Origin: Gemmatimonadota bacterium
GTDB taxonomy: Bacteria > JAAXHH01
Direction of reading: 5' to 3'
Assembly: GCA_026705925.1 (NCBI GenBank)
Contig: JAPOZT010000007.1
Location: 1 to 64,000, forward strand
Length of the DNA: 64,000 bases
In this document: piece by piece, positions 8,801 to 17,792 of the stretch
Layout of the letters: each line of letters begins with the position of its first letter
Numbering within the stretch: the first letter of the stretch is position 1
Made by a program: the position numbers and the translations under genes
Notes under the pieces: generated by a model
The model's database searches: none
Seen by the model: only the letters and a program-made list of their open reading frames with translations
What the model was told of the DNA's origin: nothing

Positions 8801-9307
8801 CAGCGGGGCGACGAAGGCCATGGGATTCAGGATGGAGACCCCCGGCCCCGCGCCGTAGATCACGTCACCCTGGAAGGCGTGAACGAGTTCGTGGGTGAGA
8901 ACGTGTTCCAGTTCCGCGTAGGAGCCCGTGAAGGGCAGCAGTATGCGGTTCTTGTTGAATTCCGTCACGCCGCCTGTGCCCTCGCTGATAAAGCCGGGCA
9001 GGACGTTGGTCTGCTGGAAGTCGGTATGGGAGGCGTAGAGGATGATCGGCACCTTGTCGCTGAACCGGTGCTGCAGGATACGGCTCAGGCGGTTGTACGA
9101 ACGCTCCGCCATCCTGGCGGCATCGTAGGCGGCCTCTTCCTCTCCCTGGTAGTAGTAGATTTCGAAGTGGGGCGTGGAGATGATTTCCCACTTGAAGTCG
9201 CGGTACTGGACCTTGTTCCGACCGAAGTATTCTCCCTGTGCGAACACGGCCGCAGGCGTGGCCACCAGGCACAGGATCGCCAGTATATACCGCAACCGAT
9301 GTGACAT
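5804..9307 (-). CDS. Peptidase MA-like / TolB-propeller / surface-antigen barrel fusion protein
   Basis: A 1167-residue secreted outer-membrane protein. Residues 1-23 are a signal peptide. Residues 25-320 are a gluzincin peptidase MA-like domain with THELVH (H139, E140, H143) and WFMEGMAEY, whose E173 fits the third zinc ligand. Residues about 335-640 form a PD40/TolB-type propeller (SPSWSPDGTKLVF, DPVWSPDGKTIAF, SPQWSADGSKIAF). A Ser/Glu/Thr-rich linker (about 650-760) holds degenerate repeats such as EGSSEETASGDAE. The last 380 residues are a beta-barrel ending in FTIGADF, resembling Omp85-type surface antigens. ATG 9307 has AAGGAG seven bases upstream and lies just below a strong promoter, which rules out the longer frame to 9460. 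The substrate is unknown; cell-surface proteolysis or protein quality control is a guess. Confidence 0.8.
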   Translation of the reverse strand: MSHRLRYILAILCLVATPAAVFAQGEYFGRNKVQYRDFKWEIISTPHFEIYYYQGEEEAAYDAARMAERSYNRLSRILQHRFSDKVPIILYASHTDFQQTNVLPGFISEGTGGVTEFNKNRILLPFTGSYAELEHVLTHELVHAFQGDVIYGAGPGVSILNPMAFVAPLWFMEGMAEYLSLGRIDAYTHMWLRDAALQGYLPPSIPAMDYSFGVYRFGQALFAYIGDRYGDRKIGEILRKTARMRNVNEAFRSSIGKDIEKLSDEWNEHVRKTYLPQIEDYEKPQAFARQLTDVRESRAGLHLAPAISPRGDKLVFISNKSLYNDIYLASAINGEVISKLVEGERSADFESLRFFSTSISWSPDEQYIAFPAKVGARDALYIMDVRRKKVIRRIKVNLDGATSPSWSPDGTKLVFVGLQGGQSDLYVVDATGGNLTALTRDRYTDRDPVWSPDGKTIAFSTDRGDVTNFRTLTFGYQQLALYDLDTGEVEKIPDQIGKSISPQWSADGSKIAFISNRTGVSNIFIRDMENGETYQITNVLTGVTNVTAAGPAISWAQKSDRMIFSALSWGGFDLFSISDPVSLMKEPYDHEKAARPGASPDAQQLAPPLRTEPPDEPLTSGDMEGSSEETASGDAEGASEGTATGDAEGSSEESATEVAEGTSPVATEDAAPSTSPDTASETEQPTRTPDREKVTTIQTVLTTPPDTTSAAESAVPGEMPEASSGSGLLETPQFPFGPLAGGIGPGGELPDTTAWTDGTFKKRKYSPRFGLDYLGGNAGYSTHVGLVGSSVLSFSDILNNHKILVGANVFGSLTDANLLLQYTNLTRRINWSVAAFQYSYDLFRAYQSPWISQVTTQINRGVQFYLSRPFSKFNRFELGIQGVNRSRELVDISFNYFGIRRNRRGSLGSVNFIQPTAALVTDHTLYGPTGPIAGARGRVEVTPTFGELQFTRVIADYRVYYNVLQRYAFAFRLYGLSSDGRDQELYPFGGPFNFRGADHWSVWGSKVALVNAEFRFPLIEVLALGWPLPLAFQQIRGSLFVDAGAAWNQTTSSTQANQYAGYPNVGQFVDGTLVRDNGLGPRTMEELSGGPIAVGYGIGMRSRIGFLILKFDIARQFDLGRRPEWYNNENLDNVPRGLESEFPGTRSYRLRNALNDTQFFFTIGADF

Positions 9308-9332
9308 TTTCCGACTCCTTGAGGATGGACAC

Positions 9333-9361
9333 ATCATACGGTCGGCCGCACTCCGTGTCAA
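9333..9361 (-). promoter_or_regulatory. Sigma70-like promoter of the peptidase/propeller/barrel gene
   Basis: On the minus strand: TTGACA (9361-9356), a 17-bp spacer and TATGAT (9338-9333). Transcription would start near 9325, only about 18 nt before ATG 9307, leaving just room for the AAGGAG ribosome site. Confidence 0.8.
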
Positions 9362-9556
9362 GCCAATATTGGACCGGGCCCCGCGGGCCGGCACGCCGGA
9401 CGGCACGCCGGACAGAGTCCGTTCCGAGCCCGTTACGCGCGCGTCCGTATTGGATTGCACGAATAACCCCGGATATAGTTCGATTTAATGGAAGCGGTTT
9501 CGTTATGCGCGCCGCGCGGAAACGCGAAAAGCGGCCGCCGGCGCAGGAAGGATCCG

Positions 9557-12331
9557 TCAGAACCGCACGGCCACGCCCGCGGACAGCAACCGGCCGATAT
9601 CCGGTGCGCCGACGAAGGCGCGGTACTTCGTGTTCAGCAGGTTGCTGGCTTCCACGCTGAAGGTGATCGCGGAAAACTGGTAGGCGGCGTTGGCGTCCAC
9701 CACGGCGTAAGCGTCGACGGGACCCGCATAGACGCCGTCCAGCATCGGAAAGGAGCCCCGGTAGCTGATCTTGCCGCCCAGGGTCAGCGGCATCCCGGAG
9801 GGGCGGTACGTAACGCCGCCGCTGAACTTGTGCTTCGGGGAATTCAAGGGGACGTCGCCGAGATTCTCCACGTTCTCGAACAGGTTCCGGTGTATATACG
9901 AGTAACTACCCGTAATGTGCCACGACCGGTTGGGGAACCAGGATAACCCCAGGTCGGCACCGTAGACCGTGACGTCGCCGAAATTCCGGTAGGTCAGGGC
10001 GACCGCCGTCGGGTCGGAGGCCTGTTCGGGCGTAACGGTACCGAAGGGAATCATCGCGGTGCCTTCCGCGATCTGGTCGACGTACCTGTCGACCTCGTCC
10101 GTGTAGTCGCCGTTCCCGTTGCCGCCGAAAGCGGCCGTATCGAGAAACCGGATCAGGGTGGCAAGCTGTGAATTCGCCGGGTCCGCCAGGTAGTCGGCGA
10201 TGCCCTGGCTCAAGGCGCTTCGCAGGGAACCTTCGTCGAGAAATACCGAGGGCGTGAAGATCCAGAGCGGCAGGGTGTAGTCGTTCATCTGCGTGCGGTA
10301 GAAATCGGCCGCGAGGACCAGCTTGTTCCGGACGATGCCCTTGTACCCGAACTCGAGGGTCTGCGAGATCGTCGGCCGGATCTTGTCGATGTCCTGGACC
10401 GCCGAGACGTCGTACGGATCGAATCCCTGCGTTTCGGGGTTGAGCAGTTGCAGGCTGTTCGTCAGGCCATGGAGTTGCTCGGGTATCACGCCGGTGAACT
10501 GGGCAGCCAGTTCGGGGGTGACCAGGCCGCCGCTGTCGTTACCCAGTTGCTGGATCAACTCCGCCACCACGAGTTCCCTGGCCGCACTCCACAGCAGGTT
10601 GTTGGCTTCCGGATCGTCGAGGCGCAGGTAGGTATCCCTGGAAAGCCCGGCCGTGATGGCGAAGGGCGTCCGGTACATGGGCCGGCCGCTCTCGTCACGG
10701 CGGAAAGTAAAGGGATTGCGCGCGCCGTACGACCGGATGTCGATGGAGTTGTCCGGACCCAGGCCCAGCCCGCCGAAAAAGTCGCCGAATTCGAACGCGT
10801 CGACAACCGCCCTGATGTCCAGCGACATCGTGGTCACCGTGGGCGTGTTGAACGCCCGGTTGTAGGTGACCCTGAACGTGTTCTCCGGACTGGGCTTCAT
10901 CACTACGGCCGCGCGCGGCGAGAATACCGGGTTATCCAGCCTGCTGTGCCGGTCGAGGCGGCCGGCGAGCATCAGGCTGACCTGGTCGGTGAACCGGGTC
11001 TCGCTCTGGAGGTAAACCCCGAATTCGTCGGTGTCGTCATCGTCCTCGTAGGCGCCGTGGATGGTCCCTTCGGTCCGCGGACGGGTAAGCAGCAGGTCCA
11101 CGCCGTAGATGAACTGCTGGCGGAGGCCGATATCCGAGGCGTTCTGCAGCTGCATCACGGTCAATGACGACTTGTCCACCACGCCGTCGCCGGTGCGCAG
11201 CAACTGGGTCTCCCCCGCGTCGCTTTTGTTGTAGAAGAACTGGCCGAACCATCCCCTGTACTGCATGCGGCCCTGGAGATAGCTGTACACCCAGTCCCTG
11301 CCCTGGGCCGAGCCCTGCCCCGTCATCTGGATGCTGGAGCTCTTGGAATAACCTGCCGAACCGATGAACGTCAGCTCTTCCGAAGGACGGACGTCGAGCC
11401 TGATTTCCCCGTACTGGCCGTCTATGTCGAGATTGCGCGGCACGACCTCGGCGGGATCGAAGTGCTCCCAGTCCCGGGCTTTCAGGTATTTCCCCGAAAT
11501 CTTGAGCCCGATCATGTCGTTTACGCTGCTGGCGTGGCGGAAGGACGCCTTCCGCAGGCCGCGTTCCCCTCCGGAGAGGGACACGAAGTTGCCTTCCGAT
11601 CCGAAGGGGGACCGGGATATGATGTGCATCACGCCGTTGGAGCTGTTGGGGCCGTAGAGCGCCGAACCGGGACCGCGGACGATCTCTATCCGTTCGATGT
11701 CCTCGCTGGTGATGGGAATGATGTGGAAGGAATTGATCCGCAGCGAAGGGATCCGCGCGATCCGGTTGTCCACCATCGTGAGGAGAAGGCCCGACAGCAC
11801 TTTGTTGAAACCGCGGATCACCGTACTGGCCTGCATGATGCCCGTCTTCGCGTGGTCCACGCCGCTCAGGTTCTTGATGTGTTCGTCGACGGACAGCGCC
11901 TGGGAGTCCCGGATGTCCTTCATCTCGACCACTTCGACAGACGCCGGGGCGTCCAGCGCTTTCTCCTGCTTGCGGGAAGCGGAAACCACGACCTCCTGGC
12001 CCACGAGCGCCGTCGCGGCCAGGATGAATTCCCGTTCCGTGCGCGCGTCGCGTTGAACCATGACCCCGGTCGCGGTTTCCGACACGTAACCCAGGAAAGT
12101 AACGGTGACCTCGTACTCCCCGGCGGGAAGTCCGTCTACGCGGTACATGCCCTGGCTGTCGCTCGTCGATCCCCGTAGCCCCTCGATCGCAGGGCTCTTG
12201 ACCACGACGTTGGCGCCGAAGAGCGACACCCCGCTCTCCGAAGCGATCCTGCCCGTCAGGATGCCCGTTTCCTGCGCCGCCGCCGGGACCGCCGTCATGA
12301 TGACGGCCAGGATAACGCCTGCCAGTCGCAT
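9557..12331 (-). CDS. TonB-dependent receptor with carboxypeptidase-regulatory-like N-terminal domain (copy 1)
   Basis: A 924-residue outer-membrane TonB-dependent receptor. Signal peptide residues 1-18 (ending AAAQE), then a CarboxypepD-reg-like domain (about 20-100, GILTGRIAS...YEVTVTFLGYVSETA), a plug domain (about 115-230, with VVVSASRKQEKALDAPASVEV and IEIVRGPGSALYGPNSSNGV) and a 22-strand barrel ending in the aromatic VAVRF recognised by the Bam machinery. ATG 12331 is used, not the longer frame to 12397, because it gives the signal peptide. It is a close paralogue of the next upstream gene (12501-15335), sharing the plug and many barrel segments. Such receptors import siderophores, vitamins or glycans; the ligand is not evident. 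A promoter between the paralogues could drive this gene separately. Confidence 0.92.
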   Translation of the reverse strand: MRLAGVILAVIMTAVPAAAQETGILTGRIASESGVSLFGANVVVKSPAIEGLRGSTSDSQGMYRVDGLPAGEYEVTVTFLGYVSETATGVMVQRDARTEREFILAATALVGQEVVVSASRKQEKALDAPASVEVVEMKDIRDSQALSVDEHIKNLSGVDHAKTGIMQASTVIRGFNKVLSGLLLTMVDNRIARIPSLRINSFHIIPITSEDIERIEIVRGPGSALYGPNSSNGVMHIISRSPFGSEGNFVSLSGGERGLRKASFRHASSVNDMIGLKISGKYLKARDWEHFDPAEVVPRNLDIDGQYGEIRLDVRPSEELTFIGSAGYSKSSSIQMTGQGSAQGRDWVYSYLQGRMQYRGWFGQFFYNKSDAGETQLLRTGDGVVDKSSLTVMQLQNASDIGLRQQFIYGVDLLLTRPRTEGTIHGAYEDDDDTDEFGVYLQSETRFTDQVSLMLAGRLDRHSRLDNPVFSPRAAVVMKPSPENTFRVTYNRAFNTPTVTTMSLDIRAVVDAFEFGDFFGGLGLGPDNSIDIRSYGARNPFTFRRDESGRPMYRTPFAITAGLSRDTYLRLDDPEANNLLWSAARELVVAELIQQLGNDSGGLVTPELAAQFTGVIPEQLHGLTNSLQLLNPETQGFDPYDVSAVQDIDKIRPTISQTLEFGYKGIVRNKLVLAADFYRTQMNDYTLPLWIFTPSVFLDEGSLRSALSQGIADYLADPANSQLATLIRFLDTAAFGGNGNGDYTDEVDRYVDQIAEGTAMIPFGTVTPEQASDPTAVALTYRNFGDVTVYGADLGLSWFPNRSWHITGSYSYIHRNLFENVENLGDVPLNSPKHKFSGGVTYRPSGMPLTLGGKISYRGSFPMLDGVYAGPVDAYAVVDANAAYQFSAITFSVEASNLLNTKYRAFVGAPDIGRLLSAGVAVRF

Positions 12332-12450
12332 CGGAACGGTTCCTTCCTGCCGGTAAGGGCCGTGGGTATTACAGACCCCGCGCCGATGCGGTTTCAACTT
12401 CCGTTTCGCGTCGGCGCGGCCTGTCTATACTTGTGTGCGTAATTACTTAT

Positions 12451-12478
12451 AGAATAAGAAAATACGCGGATTTGTCAA
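12451..12478 (-). promoter_or_regulatory. Sigma70-like promoter between the two TonB-dependent receptor genes
   Basis: Minus strand: a perfect TTGACA (12478-12473), a 16-bp spacer and TATTCT (12456-12451), in a markedly AT-rich patch between the paralogous genes. The leader to ATG 12331 would be about 110 nt. Confidence 0.65.
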
Positions 12479-12500
12479 GCGAATTATCGGCCGAATGCGG

Positions 12501-15335
12501 TCAGAAACGCACCGCGAGACCCGCCATGACCAGGCGCCCGATCATCGGCGCTCCGACGAAGGCCTGGTACTGCCTGTCGAGCAGATTGCTGGCCTCCACG
12601 CTGAACGTGACCTTTGAGAAATCATAGGAAGCGCTCACGTCCACGACGGTATGGGCGTCAACGTCGCCCACGTAGACGCCGTCGGCCATTTCGAATGCGC
12701 CGCGGTAACGCATGCGGGCGCCGAGATTGAGCGGCAGGCCGGACGGCTTCAGGCCGATCGCCAGGGACAGCTTGTGCTTTGGCGCGTTCAATGGAATGTC
12801 GTCGATGCCGTCCACTTTCTCGAACAAGTTCTCGTTGATGAAGGAATAGCTGCCCGACAGGTTCCAGGTATCGTTGGGATAATAGGAGAACCCGAGGTCC
12901 GTGCCGTAGTACGAAACTTCGCCGAAGTTGCGGTAGGTCAGCATCACGGCGTTGGGGTCGGAGGCTTCCTCCGGGGTCACCGTGCCGTAGGGAATCGCGG
13001 CCGCCGTGCTTACGAAGATCCGGGTCAGCTCGTCCACCGGCGACCTGTTCCCGTCGCCGCCCACGCCCGTGGCCGGATCATCGATCACCTCGAGCGCACT
13101 GGCCAGCTGCGCGTTTTCCGGCAGGGCCAGCTGCTGCGCGATACCGGCGCCCAGGGCCGAGGCCAGCGGACCCGGATCCAGGAACACGTTGGGCGTAACG
13201 ATGTGTATGGAACTGATGAAATCGTGAATCTTGTTCCGGTAGAAATCCGCGGTCAGCACGAGCTTGTTGCCGACGACGCCTTTATAACCCACTTCAAACG
13301 TCTCGGTGATGGACGGTCTCATCGGGTCGATGTCCCTGACCGATGCCGGATCGACGGGATTGAAGGCACCCGTCCCCGTGTCCAGTACGCCCAGTGCGTT
13401 CGTGAGTCCCGGCAGGGCGGACGGGATGACGCTCGGAAAAGCGGCGGCCAGCTGCGCCGCCTGCTGGGCCGCGAGCTGCGCGGCGTTCGGCGCCGGAAGG
13501 CCAAGTGAAATCAGGTATTGCGTGATGATGGGGACCGCCAGCCCCTGGAGCTGCGGCGTAAGCTGCGCCAGTACGGCCCCGCGGGCTACGCCCCAGAGGA
13601 GATTGGTACTCTCGAGATTGTTCATAGGCAGGTAATGATCCGCGGGCAGTCCCGCCACGGGGGCGAAGGGCGACCGGTACATGGGCAGTCCGTTGTCACC
13701 GCGCCGGAACGTGAACTGCGAGTTGACGCCCTGCGTGCGCATATCGATGGTGCGGTCCGGACCCAGGCCGAGGGCGCCAAAGTTACCGCCCAGGCCGAAG
13801 GGATCGGAAATCGCGATCAGATCGAGAAAGTAATGCACGGAACTGGGCGTGCCGAAGGCCCGGTTGTACGTCAGCCTGAGCGTGCTCTCGGGCGAAGGCT
13901 TGAAAACCAGGGCCGCCCGGGGCGAGAACACCGGGTCTTCGTTCTTGCTGTGTTCGTCCACCCGGCCGGCCAGCATCAGGCTGACCTGGTCGTTCAGGGT
14001 CGTTTCGCTTTGCAGGTACAACCCGTATTCGTCCAGGTTGTCTCGGTCTTCGAACTGACCGTGGGTCGTGTTCCCGGTGTTGGGCCGGGTCAGCAGCACG
14101 TCGGCGCCGTAGGTGAACTGCTGCCGGGCGCCCAGCGCGAGGTTGTGCTGAAGCTGCATCACGGTCAACCTGGAGGTGTCCACGATCGGCTGGGTGGTCC
14201 GGAGGAGCTTGGTATCGCCCGCGTCGTTCATGTTGAGAAAGATCTGCGCGAACCATCCCTTGTACTGCGAGCGGGCCTGGAAGAACCGGGTGGACCAATC
14301 GACGGCCTGGGCCGCGCCCTGTCCGGTCATCTGGACGGCCTTGATCCTTGAATACCCCGCCGACCCGATGATGGACAGGTCGTCGGTCGGACGCAGGTCG
14401 ATCCGGATTTCCCCGAGCAGGCGTTCGTTGTCGTTGTCCCGGGGAATGACTTCCAGGGCGTCTTCGTAGACCCACTCCCGGGCCTTCGAATATTCGCCGG
14501 AGACCTTGAACCCCATTTTGCCGTCGACGCTGCTGGCGTGCCGGAAGGTCGCCTTGCGCAGGCTGCGTTCGCCACCATACAGGGAAAACGCGTTGCCTTC
14601 CGATCCGATGGGCGAGCGGGTCACGATGTGCATCACCCCGTTGGCGCTGTTGGGGCCGTAGAGGGCGGACCCCGGACCGCGGACGACCTCGATGCGCTGT
14701 ATGTCCTCGCTCGTCAGGGGAATGGCATTGCCCATGTTGAGCCGGAGCGAGGCGATACGCGCGATCCGGTTGTCCACCATCTGCAGGAGGGACCCGGTGA
14801 AGGTGCGGTTGAATCCCCGGATCACGGTGGAGCTCTGGGAAACGCCGACCTTGGCCTGATCCACGCCACTCAAGTCTGTGATATAGTCGGTTACCGACAG
14901 GGCGGGCCGGTCCATGATCTCGTCCAGATCCACCACGGAAATGGAAGCCGGCGCGTCGAGCAGCTTCTCCTGCTTGCGCGACGCGGAAACCACGACCTGC
15001 TCGCCGATCAGCGTCGTCGCCGCCAGGCCGAGGTCCAGCGTGGTGGTTTGTCCGGCGCGGATCATCACGCCGGCCGTGGTAGCCGATGCGTAACCGAGGA
15101 AGGAAGCGGTCACTTCATAGACGCCGGGCGGCAGGCCGTCGATGCGGAACGCCCCCTCGCCGTCGCTCGTCGTACCCCGCACTCCTTCGATCGCGTCGCC
15201 TGCGACAGCGACATTGGCGCCGAACAGCGCCATGCCGTCATCAGAAGCGACTCTGCCGGCCAGGCTGCCGGTTTCCTGGGCCGTTGCCGGCCATACACTG
15301 AACAGCAAGAGCAGAACCACGCTCGTAATGCGCAT
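12501..15335 (-). CDS. TonB-dependent receptor with carboxypeptidase-regulatory-like N-terminal domain (copy 2)
   Basis: A 944-residue TonB-dependent receptor. ATG 15335 has GGGAGG about eight bases upstream. Signal peptide 1-19 (WPATAQE), then a CarboxypepD-reg-like domain, a plug with VVVSASRKQEKLLDAPASISV and IEVVRGPGSALYGPNSANGV, and a barrel ending in LAVRF. It is arranged in tandem with its paralogue at 9557-12331. The differences concentrate in barrel loops, for example an Ala/Gln-rich loop in the segment around 13440-13500, which suggests divergence in ligand choice after duplication. No transport ATPase, substrate-binding protein or SusD-like lipoprotein lies beside the pair, so they are not a classic SusCD locus. 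Confidence 0.92.
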   Translation of the reverse strand: MRITSVVLLLLFSVWPATAQETGSLAGRVASDDGMALFGANVAVAGDAIEGVRGTTSDGEGAFRIDGLPPGVYEVTASFLGYASATTAGVMIRAGQTTTLDLGLAATTLIGEQVVVSASRKQEKLLDAPASISVVDLDEIMDRPALSVTDYITDLSGVDQAKVGVSQSSTVIRGFNRTFTGSLLQMVDNRIARIASLRLNMGNAIPLTSEDIQRIEVVRGPGSALYGPNSANGVMHIVTRSPIGSEGNAFSLYGGERSLRKATFRHASSVDGKMGFKVSGEYSKAREWVYEDALEVIPRDNDNERLLGEIRIDLRPTDDLSIIGSAGYSRIKAVQMTGQGAAQAVDWSTRFFQARSQYKGWFAQIFLNMNDAGDTKLLRTTQPIVDTSRLTVMQLQHNLALGARQQFTYGADVLLTRPNTGNTTHGQFEDRDNLDEYGLYLQSETTLNDQVSLMLAGRVDEHSKNEDPVFSPRAALVFKPSPESTLRLTYNRAFGTPSSVHYFLDLIAISDPFGLGGNFGALGLGPDRTIDMRTQGVNSQFTFRRGDNGLPMYRSPFAPVAGLPADHYLPMNNLESTNLLWGVARGAVLAQLTPQLQGLAVPIITQYLISLGLPAPNAAQLAAQQAAQLAAAFPSVIPSALPGLTNALGVLDTGTGAFNPVDPASVRDIDPMRPSITETFEVGYKGVVGNKLVLTADFYRNKIHDFISSIHIVTPNVFLDPGPLASALGAGIAQQLALPENAQLASALEVIDDPATGVGGDGNRSPVDELTRIFVSTAAAIPYGTVTPEEASDPNAVMLTYRNFGEVSYYGTDLGFSYYPNDTWNLSGSYSFINENLFEKVDGIDDIPLNAPKHKLSLAIGLKPSGLPLNLGARMRYRGAFEMADGVYVGDVDAHTVVDVSASYDFSKVTFSVEASNLLDRQYQAFVGAPMIGRLVMAGLAVRF

Positions 15336-15401
15336 GATGATTACCTCCCCACGGTAGCTGGTGGTGATTGGAGGCCACTGGTACAGGCCCGTAAACTCAG
15401 A

Positions 15402-16715
15402 TCACTCCATGAAAACGTAACGTGCGATGAAGACGAGCGCCAGGACGTCGACGAGCGGATGCACGTCCGCGCCTCTGCCGCTCAGTCTCTTGATAACCGG
15501 ATAGGCGACGAAACCCACGGCCAGTCCGTCGGCGATGCTGAACGTCAGCGGGATCGAAATCAACGTCAGGAAAACGGGGACCGCTTCCGTCGCGTCGCTC
15601 CAGTCCACCCGTGCCGCCGCGGCCATCATCAGCACGCCCGTAACGATCAGGGCCGGCGCGGTGGCGAAAACCGGTATGGATTCGACCAGCGGGGCCACGA
15701 ACAACGTGCCGAGGAACAGGAAGGCGACGACCAGGCTGGCGAATCCCGTCCGCGCCCCGGAAGATATGCCGGTGGCGCTCTCGATGTAGGTGGTCACGGT
15801 CGATGAGCCCAGCACACTGCCGAAAACCGTCCCGACGGAGTCGGCCAGCAGCGCGCGGTTGGCCCGGGGCAGCCGACCCTGCCGGTCCAGGAAACCCGAT
15901 CGTTCCGAAAGACCGACCAGCGTGCCCATGGTATCGAACAGATCCACGAACAGGAAGGCGAAGACGAGATGGAGAATCATCGTGTCCAGGGTGTACGGCA
16001 GATGGACGATCGCCTCCCCGAAGAGGGTCGCGGGCCAGGCGGGCAGGCTGACCACGCCCTCGGGCCAGGGAACCACGCCCATGACCATGGCCAGGAAAGC
16101 GACCCCGGCGACACCCAGCAGGATCGCGCCGCGAATGCCCCGGGCGAGCATGACGCCGATGCCCGCCAGACCGACGAGCGTCAGCGCGAACGGCCAGGAA
16201 CGCACGTTCCCCAGGTCGACCAGGGTGACCGGATCGTCCACGATGATGCCGGCATTCCTGAGACCGATGAACGCGATGAACAGCCCGATACCGGCCGCCG
16301 TCGCCCGTTTGAGCGGTTCGGGTACCGCCGTGATGATGGCTTCCCTTACGCGCAGTACGGTCAACAACAGGAACAGAAGGCCCGACGCCAGCACCACGGC
16401 GAGCGCGATACGCCAGTCCACCCCCATGCCCAGCACGATGGTATAGGTGAAAAAGGCGTTGAGCCCCATGCCGGGCGCGAGGGCGAAGGGGTAGTTCGCC
16501 AGCAGCGCCATCAGAAGCGTGCCGATGGCGGCGGACGCGCACGTGGCGAACAGGAGTTCTCCGAACAAGTCCTGGCCGATCGCCTCCGACAACATGGCGG
16601 GGTTTACCGCCACGATGTAGGCCATCGTCATGAAGGTGGTCAGGCCGCCGGTGGCTTCGGTCCGCCAGTCCGTTTTGTGTTCGTCGAACCTGAAGAATGT
16701 CGCGATACGGTTCAT
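15402..16715 (-). CDS. NCS2-family purine (guanine/hypoxanthine/xanthine) permease
   Basis: A 437-residue polytopic membrane protein of the AzgA-like branch of the NCS2 nucleobase transporter family. The N-terminus FFRFDEHKTDWRTEATGGLTTF followed by MTMAYIVAVNPAML is characteristic of guanine/hypoxanthine permeases. Further family motifs are FALAPGMGLNAFFTY and FLFVDLFDTMGTLVGL, and NALL-type segments near the end. About 12-14 transmembrane helices are predicted. The frame is open to 16862, but ATG 16715 overlaps the tsaD stop by four bases (ATGA) and gives the family N-terminus. It is therefore co-transcribed with tsaD. It would import purine bases with protons across the inner membrane. Confidence 0.88.
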   Translation of the reverse strand: MNRIATFFRFDEHKTDWRTEATGGLTTFMTMAYIVAVNPAMLSEAIGQDLFGELLFATCASAAIGTLLMALLANYPFALAPGMGLNAFFTYTIVLGMGVDWRIALAVVLASGLLFLLLTVLRVREAIITAVPEPLKRATAAGIGLFIAFIGLRNAGIIVDDPVTLVDLGNVRSWPFALTLVGLAGIGVMLARGIRGAILLGVAGVAFLAMVMGVVPWPEGVVSLPAWPATLFGEAIVHLPYTLDTMILHLVFAFLFVDLFDTMGTLVGLSERSGFLDRQGRLPRANRALLADSVGTVFGSVLGSSTVTTYIESATGISSGARTGFASLVVAFLFLGTLFVAPLVESIPVFATAPALIVTGVLMMAAAARVDWSDATEAVPVFLTLISIPLTFSIADGLAVGFVAYPVIKRLSGRGADVHPLVDVLALVFIARYVFME

Positions 16716-17755
16716 GGCCGCGCTGTCCCGCCGTTCATCCCGGCGCCGTTCAGATCCGCAAGGCGCGCGCGGGGCTGGACGGAAAGCGAAAGTCCGTCCC
16801 GCTGCCCGTTGCGAAACCGGTAAGCGCCGGCCGCCGCGATCATGGCACCGTTGTCCGTGCACAGAATGGGCGGGGGATAGACCACCCTGAGCCCCGATTC
16901 GGCACCCCTTTCGGTCATCCGCTCACGCAGCCGGCTGTTGCATGCCACGCCGCCCGTAATCAGAATGGCGTCCACGCCGGCGGCCGCGGCGGCGGCCACG
17001 GACTTGTCGACCAGCACGTCTACGACGGCTTCCTGGAAGGATGCGGCGATGTGGGCGCGGTCGCGGTCGATCGCCGCTTCGGTCTGTCCGGACAGATACA
17101 TGCGTATGGCGTTCTTGAGTCCGCTGAAACTGAACTCGAAACCATCGGGATCGAGGTAGGTCCGGGGAAAGTCCAGGAACCCGGGATCTCCGTCCCGCGA
17201 CAACCGATCGATGACGGGACCGCCGGGATACCCGATCCTCATCAGCCTGGCGACCTTGTCGAAGGCCTCGCCGGCCGCGTCATCGCGCGTATTGCCCAGG
17301 ATGCGATACCGGCCCCAGTCCTCGACGAGCACCAGCTGCGTGTGTCCGCCGGATACGACGAGCGCGATGAAGGGCGGGGCGAGTTCCCCGTCTGCCAGGC
17401 GCCCCGCGAACACGTGGCCCTCGATGTGGTTCACGCCGACCAGGGGTTTGCCCATGGCCATCGCGATGGATTTGACCGTGGAAAGTCCGATCAGCAGGCA
17501 GCCTGCCAGTCCGGGTCCGTAGGTCACGGCGATGGCGTCCAGGCCGTCGGGCTCGCAGGAAGCCTGCTGCAGGGCAGATTCGATCGCGGGCAGCAGAAGG
17601 GCCAGGTGGGCCCGGGAGGCCAGTTCCGGCACGACGCCCCCGTATTCGACGTGTATGCCCTGCGAGGAGATTACATTGGACAGGACGGTCGTTTCATCGC
17701 GAACGACGGCGGCCGCGGTTTCATCACAGGAGGTATCGATTCCGAGGATGAGCAT
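16712..17755 (-). CDS. tsaD: tRNA N6-adenosine threonylcarbamoyltransferase TsaD
   Basis: A 347-residue TsaD (Kae1/Gcp/YgjD) protein, which transfers the threonylcarbamoyl group to A37 of ANN-decoding tRNAs. It begins MLILGIDTSCDETAAAVV, has the metal-binding NHIEGH motif (H110 and H114), GPGLAGCLLIGLSTVKS, VSGGHTQLVLVEDWG and the ITGGVACNSRLRERM motif of the ASKHA nucleotide fold. The length equals the usual bacterial one. ATG 17755 is the only sensible start, and a TTGACA/CATAAT promoter lies 40-70 bases upstream. It overlaps the downstream purine permease by four bases. TsaB and TsaE are not in the window. Confidence 0.96.
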   Translation of the reverse strand: MLILGIDTSCDETAAAVVRDETTVLSNVISSQGIHVEYGGVVPELASRAHLALLLPAIESALQQASCEPDGLDAIAVTYGPGLAGCLLIGLSTVKSIAMAMGKPLVGVNHIEGHVFAGRLADGELAPPFIALVVSGGHTQLVLVEDWGRYRILGNTRDDAAGEAFDKVARLMRIGYPGGPVIDRLSRDGDPGFLDFPRTYLDPDGFEFSFSGLKNAIRMYLSGQTEAAIDRDRAHIAASFQEAVVDVLVDKSVAAAAAAGVDAILITGGVACNSRLRERMTERGAESGLRVVYPPPILCTDNGAMIAAAGAYRFRNGQRDGLSLSVQPRARLADLNGAGMNGGTARP

Positions 17756-17792
17756 GGCCCCTCGATATGTTACTGCCGTGAATGGTTTACAA

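Noticed and set aside
5804-9460. Longer start of the peptidase/propeller/barrel protein at 9460
   Set aside because: The added residues would lie above the promoter at 9333-9361, and the AAGGAG-supported ATG 9307 gives a signal peptide.
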